A stretch of DNA of 64,000 bases from JAKAWQ01 sp963840545. GTDB taxonomy: Bacteria > Pseudomonadota > Alphaproteobacteria > Acetobacterales > Acetobacteraceae. Position numbers and translations under genes: made by a program. Positions 42,374-51,484 of the stretch are shown one piece after another. Position 1 is the stretch's first letter. Every line of letters starts with the position of its first letter. Location: contig CAWIZE010000014.1 in NCBI GenBank assembly GCA_963840545.1, positions 1 through 64,000 of the forward strand, given 5' to 3'. Under the pieces are notes generated by a model, which worked only from the letters and a program-made list of their open reading frames with translations, was not told the origin of the DNA and searched no databases.

Positions 42374-43333
42374 GTGCAGCCGGCCGAAAAGACCCGAGGC
42401 AGCATCGGGCAGGGGATCGCGGCCGACGCGCTCGCCGGGCTCCTCTCTTCGCGCAAATCACTGCCGCCGAAGCTGTTCTACGACGAGGCAGGCTGCGCCC
42501 TGTTCGGCGAGATCACGCGGCTGCCTGAATATTATCTGACGCGGACGGAGCAGGCGATCCTCGCCGCACTCGCGCCCGAGCTCGGCGGCCCCGAGCTCGG
42601 CAGCCTCATCGCGCGGCAAGCGGCGCTCGTGGAATATGGCGCGAGCGACGAGGCGAAGGCGGCGCTGCTGTTCGCGGCACTCGACGTTGCCGCTTATGTG
42701 CCGATCGACATTGCCGCGGCCGCGCTCGCTTCGCTCGGCGCCAGGATGGCGTGCGCGCATCCTGCGATCCGGGTGCATTCGGTCGTCGCGGATTTCCTCG
42801 ACCCGATCGCCCTGCCTCGCGAGGTTGCGGGCTTGCCGCGCCTCGGCTTCTTTCCGGGCTCGACGATCGGCAATCTCGATCCGCCCGCGGCGATCGCCTT
42901 CCTCAGGCGCGCGCGTGCCACGCTCGGAGAAGGCGCGACATTCCTTGTCGGCGCCGATCTCGAAAAGGCGCCGGACATGCTGCTCGCGGCGTATGACGAC
43001 GCGGCGGGCGTCACGGCCGCTTTCAACCGCAACATGCTCGCGCGGCTCAATCGCGAGGCGGAGGCCGATTTCGATCTCGCGGCCTTTGCCCATCGCGCGG
43101 TGTGGAACCCGGTGGAGCACCGGATCGAGATGCATCTCGAAAGCCTCTGCGATCAGACCGTTCCTGTCGCCGGCACGCGCATTGCCTTCCGCAAAGGCGA
43201 GACGATCCACACTGAGAACAGCCACAAGTTCACCGAGCCGCGGCTCGCGGCCCTGGCGATGCGCGCGGGCTGGCGCGTCGAGCGGATCTGGACCGACACG
43301 CAACGGCTCTTCGCGGTCGCGGCGCTGCGATAG
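42374..43333 (+). CDS. egtD: L-histidine N(alpha)-methyltransferase
   Basis: A 319-residue SAM-dependent enzyme that trimethylates histidine to hercynine, the first step of ergothioneine synthesis. SLPPKLFYDEAGCALFGEI-type sequence opens the domain, and EYGASDEAKAALLF is the SAM-binding segment. GFFPGSTIGNLDPPAA is a family signature, and RKGETIHTENSHKF near the C-terminus holds histidine-binding residues. The GTG start lies four bases past the egtB stop. A large palindromic element follows the gene. Confidence 0.94.
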   Translation: MQPAEKTRGSIGQGIAADALAGLLSSRKSLPPKLFYDEAGCALFGEITRLPEYYLTRTEQAILAALAPELGGPELGSLIARQAALVEYGASDEAKAALLFAALDVAAYVPIDIAAAALASLGARMACAHPAIRVHSVVADFLDPIALPREVAGLPRLGFFPGSTIGNLDPPAAIAFLRRARATLGEGATFLVGADLEKAPDMLLAAYDDAAGVTAAFNRNMLARLNREAEADFDLAAFAHRAVWNPVEHRIEMHLESLCDQTVPVAGTRIAFRKGETIHTENSHKFTEPRLAALAMRAGWRVERIWTDTQRLFAVAALR

Positions 43334-43389
43334 AGCAGATCGCGCCTGACTGGAATGGCGATGCGATCCAGGGGCGCGTGAATCTGCTC
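43333..43389. repeat. Imperfect inverted repeat, gagcagat ... atctgctc
   Basis: GAGCAGATcgcgcc at 43333 pairs with ggcgcgtgATCTGCTC ending at 43389, around an inner ggaatggcgatgcgatcc hairpin. Elements of this gagcagat/atctgctc form are seen between genes of several alphaproteobacteria. It immediately follows the egtD stop. Confidence 0.65.
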
Positions 43390-43399
43390 GGCAAGACAT

Positions 43400-43438
43400 G
43401 GCCAGAGCGTGTTCACTCTGGGTGAACACGCTCTGGCC
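43400..43438. terminator. 16-bp perfect hairpin between converging genes
   Basis: GGCCAGAGCGTGTTCA, a 7-nt loop, then TGAACACGCTCTGGCC: a perfect 16-bp stem. It sits between egtD (plus) and the ATP-grasp gene (minus), which converge. It has no T-run, so it may be a repeat element as much as a bidirectional transcription stop. Confidence 0.6.
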
Positions 43439-43484
43439 TGCACCCCGGCAATCGTAGCATTCCGCCTTTGCCGGAGCCCCTCGC

Positions 43485-44603
43485 TCAGTCGTTCATCGGG
43501 TACGACGCCATCAGGCGCTTCTGCTGGCGCCAGAGGCGAAAAACCTCGCGGATGCCGGGCGGGCGGTGGCCGCTTGCGCGGTTGGCACGGCCGATCGCGA
43601 AGGCCGCGTGGTAATGGGAGAACTGTGCGGCGTAGGCGTCGACGAGGCGTGTGCTCGGGTCCCAGATATGGGTCGCCTCGGAGCCCGCGCCGTTGATCTC
43701 GATGATCTGGAAGCTGCGCCCGCGGCGGAGCTCGGCGAGCGAGGCGTAGCGCACATCGATGCGGCCGAAATGGAAGTCCGGGATCGCCCGGGCGATGGTG
43801 TCGACCACCTGGGTCAGGGCGGCGGTGATCTCGCCGGCGCCGTTGCGGAAGGTCGAGCCCTTGCAGTGGTTGCCGACGAAGACGAGCCGCACGGCCTCGC
43901 CCGTCGCGGGAACCTCGCCGAGCCGCCCGGCGAGGCGCGGCAGATAGAGATGCGGCACCAGCCCGGCGCGGGGGTCGTTCCGGATCAGCTCCTCGAGCGT
44001 CGAGCGGCCGTCGCCGAGCACCACGGGCGCCGATTTGAGCGTGAGCGAGGTGACACGCCCCGCGTTCTCCCCCGGCCGGCGGATGTAAAAGAGGCCGGCC
44101 TCGCCCTCGTAGGGCACGAACCGCTGGAGGATCACCCCGACCCCGCGCGGATAGTCGGCGAGGAACCGGCCGAGCCCGGTGCGGTCGTGGATCATCCGCA
44201 CGCCGGCGCCGTTGCAGCCGATATCGGGCTTGCCGACGAGCGGGTAGGAGAGGCCGGCCCGGGCGAGCGCGGCCTCGGCGGCAGGGAGGTCGCGGGAAGG
44301 CAGGGCGTCCGTCACCAGGCTCGTGTAGGGCGCGATCCACGCCCGCGCCTCGCCCTCCACGAGGTCGAGGATGGAGGTCTTCGATTCGCCGCAAAGCCCG
44401 CCCGCGGCGATGCGCGGGTTGGCGGCGGTGAGCAGGAGGGGGGAGCCGTAGCGCACGCCGAGCGCCAGCCACTGCAGCGCCACCGGGGCGTAGAAGAGCC
44501 AGGAGGGCCAGAACTCGAAGAACGAAACAGGATAATGGTTGGGATGGAGCCGGAGCCACCAGAAGGGCCGGGGCCGGGCGGCTTCGCGCAGTGCGGCGTC
44601 CAT
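43485..44603 (-). CDS. ATP-grasp domain protein (D-alanine-D-alanine-ligase-like)
   Basis: A 372-residue protein. After an aromatic-rich N-terminus (FWWLRLHPNHYPVSFFEFWP), residues about 110-340 form an ATP-grasp fold. SYPLVGKPDIGCNGAGVRMI carries the ATP-binding lysine, LQRFVPYEGEAGLFYIRRP follows, and FQIIEINGAGSEATHIWDP gives the Mg-binding Glu and Asn. Such enzymes ligate a carboxylate to an amine through an acyl phosphate. Substrate and pathway are unknown. It converges on egtD, but no sequence evidence links it to ergothioneine. Confidence 0.78.
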   Translation of the reverse strand: MDAALREAARPRPFWWLRLHPNHYPVSFFEFWPSWLFYAPVALQWLALGVRYGSPLLLTAANPRIAAGGLCGESKTSILDLVEGEARAWIAPYTSLVTDALPSRDLPAAEAALARAGLSYPLVGKPDIGCNGAGVRMIHDRTGLGRFLADYPRGVGVILQRFVPYEGEAGLFYIRRPGENAGRVTSLTLKSAPVVLGDGRSTLEELIRNDPRAGLVPHLYLPRLAGRLGEVPATGEAVRLVFVGNHCKGSTFRNGAGEITAALTQVVDTIARAIPDFHFGRIDVRYASLAELRRGRSFQIIEINGAGSEATHIWDPSTRLVDAYAAQFSHYHAAFAIGRANRASGHRPPGIREVFRLWRQQKRLMASYPMND

Positions 44604-44908
44604 CGCTTACGCGCCCGCCCTGCCCGTCAGGTCACGCCGCGCCCGGCACCCACCTTCGGCCATCACCCCGAGCCTCCTGAAGCAGACGAACGGACAAAGC
44701 CGTACGCGGATGCGGCGCCGCACCATCCCGGCGGGACGGCCCGCGCCCGGTCGGCACGACAGGCGCATAGAGACATGGTCTTCCGTGCCGTGGCAACCCG
44801 GGATTTGGTAAGGATTTGTTTTCCGCAACCCGCCGCGGCAGCCCGCCTTGGCCGGCCGGGCTCGCATCCGGCAGGATCAGGGGAGGGAACCGGGGTGGCG
44901 GGATCAGC
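44604..44908. other. Divergent spacer before the anion permease gene
   Basis: About 305 bp between the ATP-grasp start (minus) and the permease start (plus). An AT-richer segment near 44805-44825 (ggtaaggatttgttttccg) may hold a promoter. No gene or hairpin of note was seen. Confidence 0.4.
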
Positions 44909-46135
44909 GTGAGGGAACCGGAGACAGCGCGGCGCGCGGCGGGGCTTGCGATTTTCGTCGCCACCTACGCGGTGATCGCCATCGGCCGCCTGCCGGGCTT
45001 CCGCCTCGACCGCGCCGGGGCGGCCTTCCTCGGCGCGAGCCTGATGGTGGCGGCGGGCGCGCTCAGCCTGCCCGACGCCTACCGGGCGATCGACATGAAC
45101 ACGATCACGCTCCTGCTCGGGATGATGATCGTGGTTGCCAATCTCCGGCTCTCGGGCTTCTTCCGCCTGCTCACCGCCTGGGCGGCGGCGCGGGCGCGCC
45201 ACCCGCTGGTGCTGCTCGCCGCCGTGGTGCTCCTTTCGGGCCTGCTCTCGGCCTTCCTGGTCAACGACGCCGTCTGCCTCGCCGTCACGCCCCTGGTGCT
45301 CGACCTCGTGCTGAGCCTGAAGCGCAACCCGGTGCCCTATCTGCTCGCGGTGGCGATGGCGGCGAATATCGGCGGCGTCGCGACGATCACCGGCAATCCC
45401 CAGAACATGATCATCGGCAGCCTCTCCGGGATCGGCTATGGGCGGTTCGCGCAAGCGCTGGCGCCGGTCGCAGCGGTCGGGCTGGTGCTCGCCTTCGCCC
45501 TGATCGCGCTCGTCTGGCGGGCGGAGTTTTCGGGCGGCGGGCGGCTCGAGGCGAGGCTGCCGCCGCCACGGCCGAACCCGGTGGTGATGGGCAAGGCGCT
45601 GCTCGTCACGGTGGGGCTGATGGCCGCCTTCTTCGCAGGCGTCCCGCCGGCCGAGGCGGCCGCGGTGGCGGGCGCGCTCCTGCTGCTCTCAAGGCGGGTC
45701 AAGATCCAGAAGGTCTATGACGAGATCGACTGGACGCTGCTGCTGATGTTCGCCGGGCTCTTCATCGTCGTCGCGGGTTTCGAGCGGACGGTCCTCACGC
45801 CGCCGGTGGTGGGGGCGATCGGCGGGCTGCACCTGGCGGGCGCGCCGGCGCTCAGCCTGGTCACGGCGGCGCTCTCCAACATCGTGAGCAACGTGCCGGC
45901 GGTGCTGGTGCTGCGCCCGTTCGTCGCCCGGCTGCCCGATCCCGGGCGGGCCTGGCTGGTCGTGGCGATGGCCTCGACGCTCGCCGGGAATTTTTCCATT
46001 GTTGGCTCGGTCGCCAACCTGATCGTGGTGAGCCGGGCGCGGGCGCGGCGGGTCGAGATCGGGTTCGGCGCCTACTTCCTGGTCGGCGCGCCGCTCACGG
46101 TGCTGACGATCGTGGCGGGCGTTCTGCTGCTCTGA
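44909..46135 (+). CDS. SLC13/ArsB-type anion permease
   Basis: A 408-residue membrane protein with about 11 helices. NTITLLLGMMIVVANLRLSG and FLVNDAVCLAVTPLVLDLVL fit the ion-transporter superfamily, and IGGVATITGNPQNMIIGSLS is its hallmark. The second half repeats the fold with ALSNIVSNVPAVLVLRPFV and STLAGNFSIVGSVANLIVVS. It would carry an anion such as a carboxylate, arsenite or sulfate-like ion. The GTG at 44909 follows a weak G-rich site and puts the first helix at the N-terminus. The acyl-CoA dehydrogenase gene 21 bp later is probably cotranscribed. Confidence 0.86.
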   Translation: MREPETARRAAGLAIFVATYAVIAIGRLPGFRLDRAGAAFLGASLMVAAGALSLPDAYRAIDMNTITLLLGMMIVVANLRLSGFFRLLTAWAAARARHPLVLLAAVVLLSGLLSAFLVNDAVCLAVTPLVLDLVLSLKRNPVPYLLAVAMAANIGGVATITGNPQNMIIGSLSGIGYGRFAQALAPVAAVGLVLAFALIALVWRAEFSGGGRLEARLPPPRPNPVVMGKALLVTVGLMAAFFAGVPPAEAAAVAGALLLLSRRVKIQKVYDEIDWTLLLMFAGLFIVVAGFERTVLTPPVVGAIGGLHLAGAPALSLVTAALSNIVSNVPAVLVLRPFVARLPDPGRAWLVVAMASTLAGNFSIVGSVANLIVVSRARARRVEIGFGAYFLVGAPLTVLTIVAGVLLL

Positions 46136-46156
46136 CGGTTCGGGGGAAACGAAGGG

Positions 46157-47371
46157 ATGGACTTTTCCGACACGGAAAAGGTGCAGGCGCTGCGCGCCCG
46201 GCTGCTCGCGTTCATGGCGGCCGCGGTCGCGCCGAACGAGGCGACCTACGAAGCCGAGCGGGGCGGGGCAGTGGACCGCTGGCAGCCCGTGCCGGTGATC
46301 GAGCGGCTCAAGGCGAGGGCGCACGACGCGGGCCTGTGGAACCTCTTCTCGCCCAACCCGGCGCATGGGCCGGGCCTCGCCAACCACGAATATGCCCCGC
46401 TCGCCGAGATCATGGGCGGCGTGCCCTGGGCCTCGGAGGTGTTCAACTGCTCGGCGCCGGACACCGGCAACATGGAGATCCTCGACCGCTTCGGGACGGC
46501 GGAGCAGAAGGAAAAATGGCTGGAGCCGCTGCTCGGGGGAAAAATCCGATCCTGCTTCGCGATGACCGAGCCCGACATCGCCTCCTCGGACGCGACCAGC
46601 ATCCGCGCCCGGATCGTCCGCGACGGCGAGAGCTATGTCGTGGACGGGCGGAAATGGTGGACCTCGGGCGCGGGCGATCCGCGCTGCCGGTTGATCATCC
46701 TGATGGGCAAGACGGCGCCGGAGGGTTCCGACAAATATCGCCAGCAATCGATGGTCCTGGTCCCGCGCGAGAGCCCGGGCGTTACTGTGCGGCGGATGCT
46801 GCCGGTGTTCGGCGCCGACGACGCGCCGCACGGGCATGCCGAGATCACGTTCGAGGGCGTGCGGGTGCCGGCCGAGAACATCCTGGGGGGCGAGGGCATG
46901 GGCTTCGAGATCGCGCAGGCGCGGCTGGGGCCGGGCCGGATCCATCACTGCATGCGGGTGATCGGGCTCGCCGAGCGGGCGCTCGGGCTGATGTGCCGGC
47001 GCGCCCATGAGCGGGCGCCGTTCGGCCGGCCGCTCGCCGAGCAGGGGGTGGTGATCGAGCGGATCGGCGAGGCGCGGATTTTGATCGACCAGGCGCGGCT
47101 CCTGGTGCTGCACGCGGCGTGGAAAATGGACACGGCGGGGGTCAAGGCGGCGCGGCGGGAGATCGCGATGATCAAGGTCGCCGCGCCGAACATGGCCTGC
47201 CGGGTGATCGACTGGGCGATCCAGCTGTTCGGCGGCGCCGGTGTGGCCGACGATTTCGGCCTGCCCGAGATGTGGCGCATCGCGCGCTCTTTGCGCATCC
47301 TCGACGGCCCGGACGAGGTGCATCGCCACCAGATCGGCCGGATGGAGCTCCGCCAGTGGGGGCGGGCGTGA
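46157..47371 (+). CDS. Acyl-CoA dehydrogenase
   Basis: A 404-residue acyl-CoA dehydrogenase-family flavoprotein. KIRSCFAMTEPDIASSDATS, YVVDGRKWWTSGAGDPRCR and ERAPFGRPLAEQGVVIERIG are the conserved segments. The catalytic-base region is near GGAGVADDFGLPEMWRIARS, and the end LRILDGPDEVHRHQIGRMEL is common to the long-chain or ACAD10/11-like group. It differs clearly from the shorter enzyme at 6146-7315. The stop overlaps the GTG of the next gene by four bases. Confidence 0.92.
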   Translation: MDFSDTEKVQALRARLLAFMAAAVAPNEATYEAERGGAVDRWQPVPVIERLKARAHDAGLWNLFSPNPAHGPGLANHEYAPLAEIMGGVPWASEVFNCSAPDTGNMEILDRFGTAEQKEKWLEPLLGGKIRSCFAMTEPDIASSDATSIRARIVRDGESYVVDGRKWWTSGAGDPRCRLIILMGKTAPEGSDKYRQQSMVLVPRESPGVTVRRMLPVFGADDAPHGHAEITFEGVRVPAENILGGEGMGFEIAQARLGPGRIHHCMRVIGLAERALGLMCRRAHERAPFGRPLAEQGVVIERIGEARILIDQARLLVLHAAWKMDTAGVKAARREIAMIKVAAPNMACRVIDWAIQLFGGAGVADDFGLPEMWRIARSLRILDGPDEVHRHQIGRMELRQWGRA

Positions 47372-49197
47372 GCGGCCCCGCCGGCGGGCCGCTCGCGATC
47401 GAGGATTACGCGCTGATCGGCGATTGCCGCTCGGCCGCCCTGGTCGGGCGCAACGGCTCGATCGACTGGCTCTGCCTGCCGCGCTTCGATTCCGATGCCT
47501 GCTTCGCGGCCCTGCTCGGGAACCCCCAGCATGGGCGGTTCCGGATCGCCCCGGCGGACCCGGAACCGCGCGTGCGGCGGACCTATCGCGACGGCACGCT
47601 GGTGCTCGAGACCGAGTTCGAGACCGCGGACGGCACCGCCGTGCTGATCGATTTCATGGTCTGGGGCGCGGCGCAGCCGACGCTCGTGCGCCTCGTCGAG
47701 GGCAGGCGCGGGCGCGTCGCGTTCGAGCTCGATCTCGTCGTCCGCTTCGATTACGGCCTGACCGTCCCCTGGGTGACGCGGATCGAGGATGGCAGCGGCA
47801 TCAGCATGATCGCCGGGCCGCACGGGCTCGTGCTCAGGACGCCGGTCGCGCTGCGCGGGGAGGATATGGCCACGCGCGGGCATTTCTCGGTCGGCGAGGG
47901 CCAGGCGGTTTCGTTCGTGCTCGGCTATTGGGCCTCGAACGAGCGGGTGCCGGCTGGCGTGGACGCCGCGCACGCGCTCGGGCGGACCGAAGCGCACTGG
48001 CGGCAGTGGAGCCGGCGGATGCGCGATGCCGGCGAATGGACCGAGCCGGTGCGGCGCTCGCTGATCACGCTCAAGGCGCTGACCTACGCGCCCACGGGCG
48101 GGATGGTCGCGGCGCCGACCACCTCGCTGCCGGAGGCGCTCGGCGGGACGCGCAACTGGGACTACCGCTATTGCTGGCTCCGCGATGCGACGCTGACCCT
48201 CGTGGCGCTGATGGAGGCGGGCTATTTCGACGAGGCCGCCGCCTGGCGGGACTGGCTGCACCGCTCGGTCGCGGGCAGCCCCGATCAGGTCCAGATCATG
48301 TACGGGATCGGCGGCGAGCGGCGGCTGGCCGAATGGGAGGCGGCCTGGCTGCCGGGCTATCAGGGCGCCCGGCCGGTGCGCATCGGCAACGCGGCGGCGG
48401 GGCAGCAGCAGCTCGACGTGTACGGCGAGGTGATGGACGCGCTGCACCACGCGCGCGAGGGCGGGCTGCCGCTCGCGCACACCCCTTGGGCGTTGCAGCA
48501 GGCGGTGATGGAGCATCTCGAGACGATGTGGGAGGAGCCCGACGACGGAATCTGGGAGGTGCGCGGCGGGCGGCGCCACTTCGTCCACTCCAAGGTGATG
48601 GCCTGGGTCGCCTTCGACCGCGTGGTGCGCGATGCCGAGACCTATGGCCTGCCCGCGCCGCTCGATCGCTGGCGCGCGCTCGCCCGGCGCATGCACGAGG
48701 AGATCTGCGCCAAGGGCTTCGATGCCGCGCGCAACAGCTTCACGCAGAGCTACGGCTCGCCGGGGCTCGATGCGAGCCTGCTCATGATCCCGGTGGTGGG
48801 ATTCCTGCCCGCCGACGATCCGCGCGTCACCGGGACGGTGGCGGCGATCGAGCGGGAGCTGCTGGCGGACGGGTTCGTGCGCCGCTACCGCACCGAGGAG
48901 GGCGCGGACGGCCTGCCGGCGGGGGAGGGGGTGTTCCTCGCCTGCAGCTTCTGGCTCGCCGATGTGTACGCGATGCAGGGGCGGACGCGCGAGGCGCGGG
49001 CGATGTTCGAGCGGCTGCTGGCGCTGCGCAACGATGTCGGGCTGCTCGCCGAGGAATATGATCCGCAGGCGAAGCGGCAGGTCGGGAATTTCCCCCAGGC
49101 CTTTTCCCACCTCGCGCTGGTCGGCACCGCGCTCAACCTCGACCAGCACGGTCCGGCGGAGAAGCGAAGCCGCCGCGGGCGGCGGAACGCACACTGA
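47368..49197 (+). CDS. Glycoside hydrolase family 15 protein (glucoamylase/trehalase-like)
   Basis: A 609-residue GH15 enzyme. The N-terminal beta domain begins IEDYALIGDCRSAALVGRNG and SIDWLCLPRFDSDACFAALL. The (alpha/alpha)6 barrel has GGTRNWDYRYCWLRDATLTL, a family hallmark. The general acid region is near WEEPDDGIWEVRGGRRHFVH, and the base region near EGVFLACSFWLADVYAMQGR and GLLAEEYDPQAKRQVGNFPQ. It hydrolyses alpha-glucosides; many bacterial members of this type act on trehalose or dextrin. No signal peptide is visible. The GTG start overlaps the acyl-CoA dehydrogenase stop (GTGA). Confidence 0.92.
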   Translation: MSGPAGGPLAIEDYALIGDCRSAALVGRNGSIDWLCLPRFDSDACFAALLGNPQHGRFRIAPADPEPRVRRTYRDGTLVLETEFETADGTAVLIDFMVWGAAQPTLVRLVEGRRGRVAFELDLVVRFDYGLTVPWVTRIEDGSGISMIAGPHGLVLRTPVALRGEDMATRGHFSVGEGQAVSFVLGYWASNERVPAGVDAAHALGRTEAHWRQWSRRMRDAGEWTEPVRRSLITLKALTYAPTGGMVAAPTTSLPEALGGTRNWDYRYCWLRDATLTLVALMEAGYFDEAAAWRDWLHRSVAGSPDQVQIMYGIGGERRLAEWEAAWLPGYQGARPVRIGNAAAGQQQLDVYGEVMDALHHAREGGLPLAHTPWALQQAVMEHLETMWEEPDDGIWEVRGGRRHFVHSKVMAWVAFDRVVRDAETYGLPAPLDRWRALARRMHEEICAKGFDAARNSFTQSYGSPGLDASLLMIPVVGFLPADDPRVTGTVAAIERELLADGFVRRYRTEEGADGLPAGEGVFLACSFWLADVYAMQGRTREARAMFERLLALRNDVGLLAEEYDPQAKRQVGNFPQAFSHLALVGTALNLDQHGPAEKRSRRGRRNAH

Positions 49198-49232
49198 GGA
49201 GGGGGGACGGGCGGGATCGCGGATTTGTACTT

Positions 49233-49250
49233 ATGTTTCACGTCAAACAT
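49233..49250. promoter_or_regulatory. Inverted repeat ATGTTT-n6-AAACAT, candidate operator
   Basis: Perfect 6-bp arms spaced by six bases lie in an AT-rich patch about 180 bp upstream of the AhpD-like gene. Position and symmetry suit a repressor or activator site for that gene. Confidence 0.45.
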
Positions 49251-49427
49251 GACAAAAACCCATAGGTCACAAACTCGTTCCGCGGCCGAACGTGCGGATT
49301 TTGCGACAATTCGCAGGCAATGGCGATGTCTCAGGAGCCTTGGTTGCGCGGCGGGCGCCGGCCGGGCTCAATCGGCGGCGGGCATCAGCGAAGCCGCCGG
49401 GAAGAAACCGACCAGGAGGGAACCAAG

Positions 49428-49748
49428 ATGTATGACATGAAGAATCTCGCCGCGCTCAAGACCATGGACCAGGCGGCCGAGGCCGGGATGAAGGCCTTCT
49501 GGGCGTTCGACAAGGCGGCCTTCGCGCCCGGCGCGCTGGATGTGAAGACGAAGCAGATGATGGCGCTGGCGGTGGCGCTGACGACCCAGTGCCCCTATTG
49601 CATCGAGATCCACACCGGCGAGGCGCGCAAGGCCGGCGCCACGGATGCCGAGCTTGCCGAGACGGCGGTGGTGGCGGCGGCGATGCGCGCCGGCGCGGCG
49701 ATTACCCACGCGACGCACATGTTCCGGGGCCAGCGCCAGCCTTCATAA
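49428..49748 (+). CDS. AhpD-like carboxymuconolactone decarboxylase-family protein
   Basis: A 106-residue all-helical protein. The redox motif C-x2-C-x3-H is in TTQCPYCIEIHTGEARKAGA. AGMKAFWAFDKAAFAPGALD and KTKQMMALAVALTT precede it. Proteins with this motif act as small thiol peroxidases or redox partners (AhpD) rather than as decarboxylases. The ATG follows AGGAGGG with good spacing. A dyad site lies upstream. It stands alone and may respond to oxidative stress, which is an inference. Confidence 0.9.
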   Translation: MYDMKNLAALKTMDQAAEAGMKAFWAFDKAAFAPGALDVKTKQMMALAVALTTQCPYCIEIHTGEARKAGATDAELAETAVVAAAMRAGAAITHATHMFRGQRQPS

Positions 49749-50026
49749 AAAGTTGACACTGGGCGTTCGTCCAAGCGCCCGATTGACGCGGCGTTTGGTG
49801 ATCGCCACGCGCGTGGCGAAACTCTGCGATCGGGCACTGGAGCGTGACGACCGGCGGCGCAAATCAAGCGGCGCGGGAGAGCCTGTGGCGTGATCGGACA
49901 AGGACTCCAGGTCATCCCGCTGCGATCTCCTGCGCGGGATGCCGGGCGAGAGATTGTCGATGGGCAAGATACGCGACGTGCTGTCGGGCGCCTCCCGTGG
50001 GATTGCCGGCAGGCCTCAGGTGTACA

Positions 50027-50910
50027 GTTCATAGACATCGTTTCAACGGGTCGGGTAGGCTGTGGATTTGATGGACAACGCTTCGCGCTGCCCACAACCC
50101 CACAGACACCACCGTCTCCAATGGAGATCAAATTCTGGGATGGAACGGGAGGAGCGTCTCCGGCTGAGCTGGGTCGAAGCCTATGGCAGGCTGAAGGATG
50201 CGGGCGCGGTATGTCGCCGCTTTGGCATCTCGCGCCCAACGCTCCGGAAGTGGCTGAGCCGTTTTGAGGCGGAAGGAGCGCCGGGGCTTTGCCCGCGGAG
50301 CCGAGCCCCGCACCACTCACCCGCGGCGAAAGTCGGGCCCGCAGAGACCGTCCTGATCCTCGAGCTGCGGCGGACGCGCCACCTCGGGGTCAAGCGCTTG
50401 CGCCACGAACTGTATCGTTTACACGGGTTGCAGCTGTCGCCGGCGACCATCCATAAGACCCTCGTCCGGCACGCCCTCAACGTGCTGCCACGCCGGAAGC
50501 GGGACCGCCACAAACCCCGGCGCTACAGTCGGCCGACCCCGGGTGATCGAGTACAGGTGGATAGCTGCAAGATCTGGCCCGGGCTCTACCAATTTGCCGC
50601 GCTCGCCACACCTGAACGGCAAGGTCGAACGGGTTCAGCGCACCGCGCTGGAGGAGTTCTGGCCCACGGTGGATCCCAAGGCTTCGGATGCCCCGGATCG
50701 CCTCGCCGAGTGGGTCCATCACTACAACCGGGATCGGCGACACGAGGCCTTGAACGGCTCGACACCGATCGACCGCGTGTGCGAACGCGCCGGCAAGATT
50801 CCACTGCATGGCGACGTCGGCGATGCCTATGAGCCCGCTAAGGAGCGCATCCGTGTCCGGGACCAAGCCGTTGATATCTCGTTACGATCATTGAAACGAT
50901 GCCTGTCAAC
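50027..50910 (+). mobile_element. IS481-family insertion sequence, internally deleted, both ends present
   Basis: Imperfect 20-bp terminal inverted repeats (GTTcAtAGaCATCGTTTCAA at 50027-50046 and its partner at 50891-50910) match at 17 of 20 positions. They bracket a disrupted IS481-type transposase. The 884-bp length is short for an intact member, in line with the internal deletion. No clear target-site duplication was seen. Confidence 0.8.
50140..50887 (+). pseudogene. IS481-type transposase with deleted catalytic core
   Basis: The first part has the helix-turn-helix and linker of IS481 transposases: GAVCRRFGISRPTLRKWLSR, ILELRRTRHLGVKRLRHELY and LSPATIHKTLVRHALNVLPR, then DRVQVDSCKI, the first DDE aspartate region. 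At about 50595, after GLYQF, the sequence jumps in another frame to PRSPHLNGKVERVQRTALEE (the last catalytic Glu region) and AEWVHHYNRDRRHEALNGST. The middle of the catalytic core is lost, so the product is dead. It could be mobilised only by a related enzyme acting on its ends. Confidence 0.85.
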
Positions 50911-51484
50911 GCCAGACGAGCGTTCGCTCGAACGCCGTCGCACAATCGGTCGTTCTCACACGAACCATGGACTTTGGGGGCGGTACCGGCGGCGTCTCGG
51001 TCGTCCTGCCCTACATCCATAGGGACGCGGACTCGAGCGCCTTCAGCGGCTCGAGCCAGGGCTCGAGGCCCCGGACGGAGTCCCAACGCGCAATGCGCGT
51101 TGGGTGCCCGACCCCATCCATTTGGCGGCCGCAGAGACGGAAGGGTTCCAAGGGCTCAGCCCTTGGCGGGGGGTGCAGGGGGGCGGAGCCCCCTGGCCTT
51201 ACGCTGCCGAGAGCAGGCCAGCATCATTCGGTTCCGAAGTGCGATTCTTCTCCGCTTCCAGGGTACTGTGACCTGGGTCACTGCGCACTTCTCATATTCC
51301 AGCGATGGTGCGCACGAGGCGGCGTGACGGGGGACGCGATCGTGCATACGGTGCAGGTGGCATGGCCAGAGCGGCGCGGCCGCAGACGGCATGCAGCAAA
51401 GCGAATAGCGCGCACCGGGCCGCTGCCCCAAAGCAGCCGCTGATCCCGCACCGTTAGACTGACCCAAGCGAGGAGCGAGGCACC
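50911..51484. other. Intergenic region with palindromic elements, no gene
   Basis: 574 bp downstream of the IS remnant with no credible coding sequence. It contains a cluster of strong dyads (see 51148) and the presumed promoter of the TauE-like gene near its right end. Confidence 0.5.
51148..51195. repeat. GC-rich double palindrome, intergenic repeat type
   Basis: CCAAGGGCT-C-AGCCCTTGG (51148-51166) is a perfect dyad. It is followed by CAGGGGG-n6-CCCCCTG (51176-51195). Sequences of this ggctcagccc/ggagccccc form are typical dispersed palindromic repeats of GC-rich alphaproteobacteria. Confidence 0.65.

Noticed and set aside
46945..49194. 749-codon minus-strand open frame opposite the GH15 and acyl-CoA dehydrogenase genes
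   Set aside because: It crosses two real genes antisense and has repetitive His/Arg/Pro composition.
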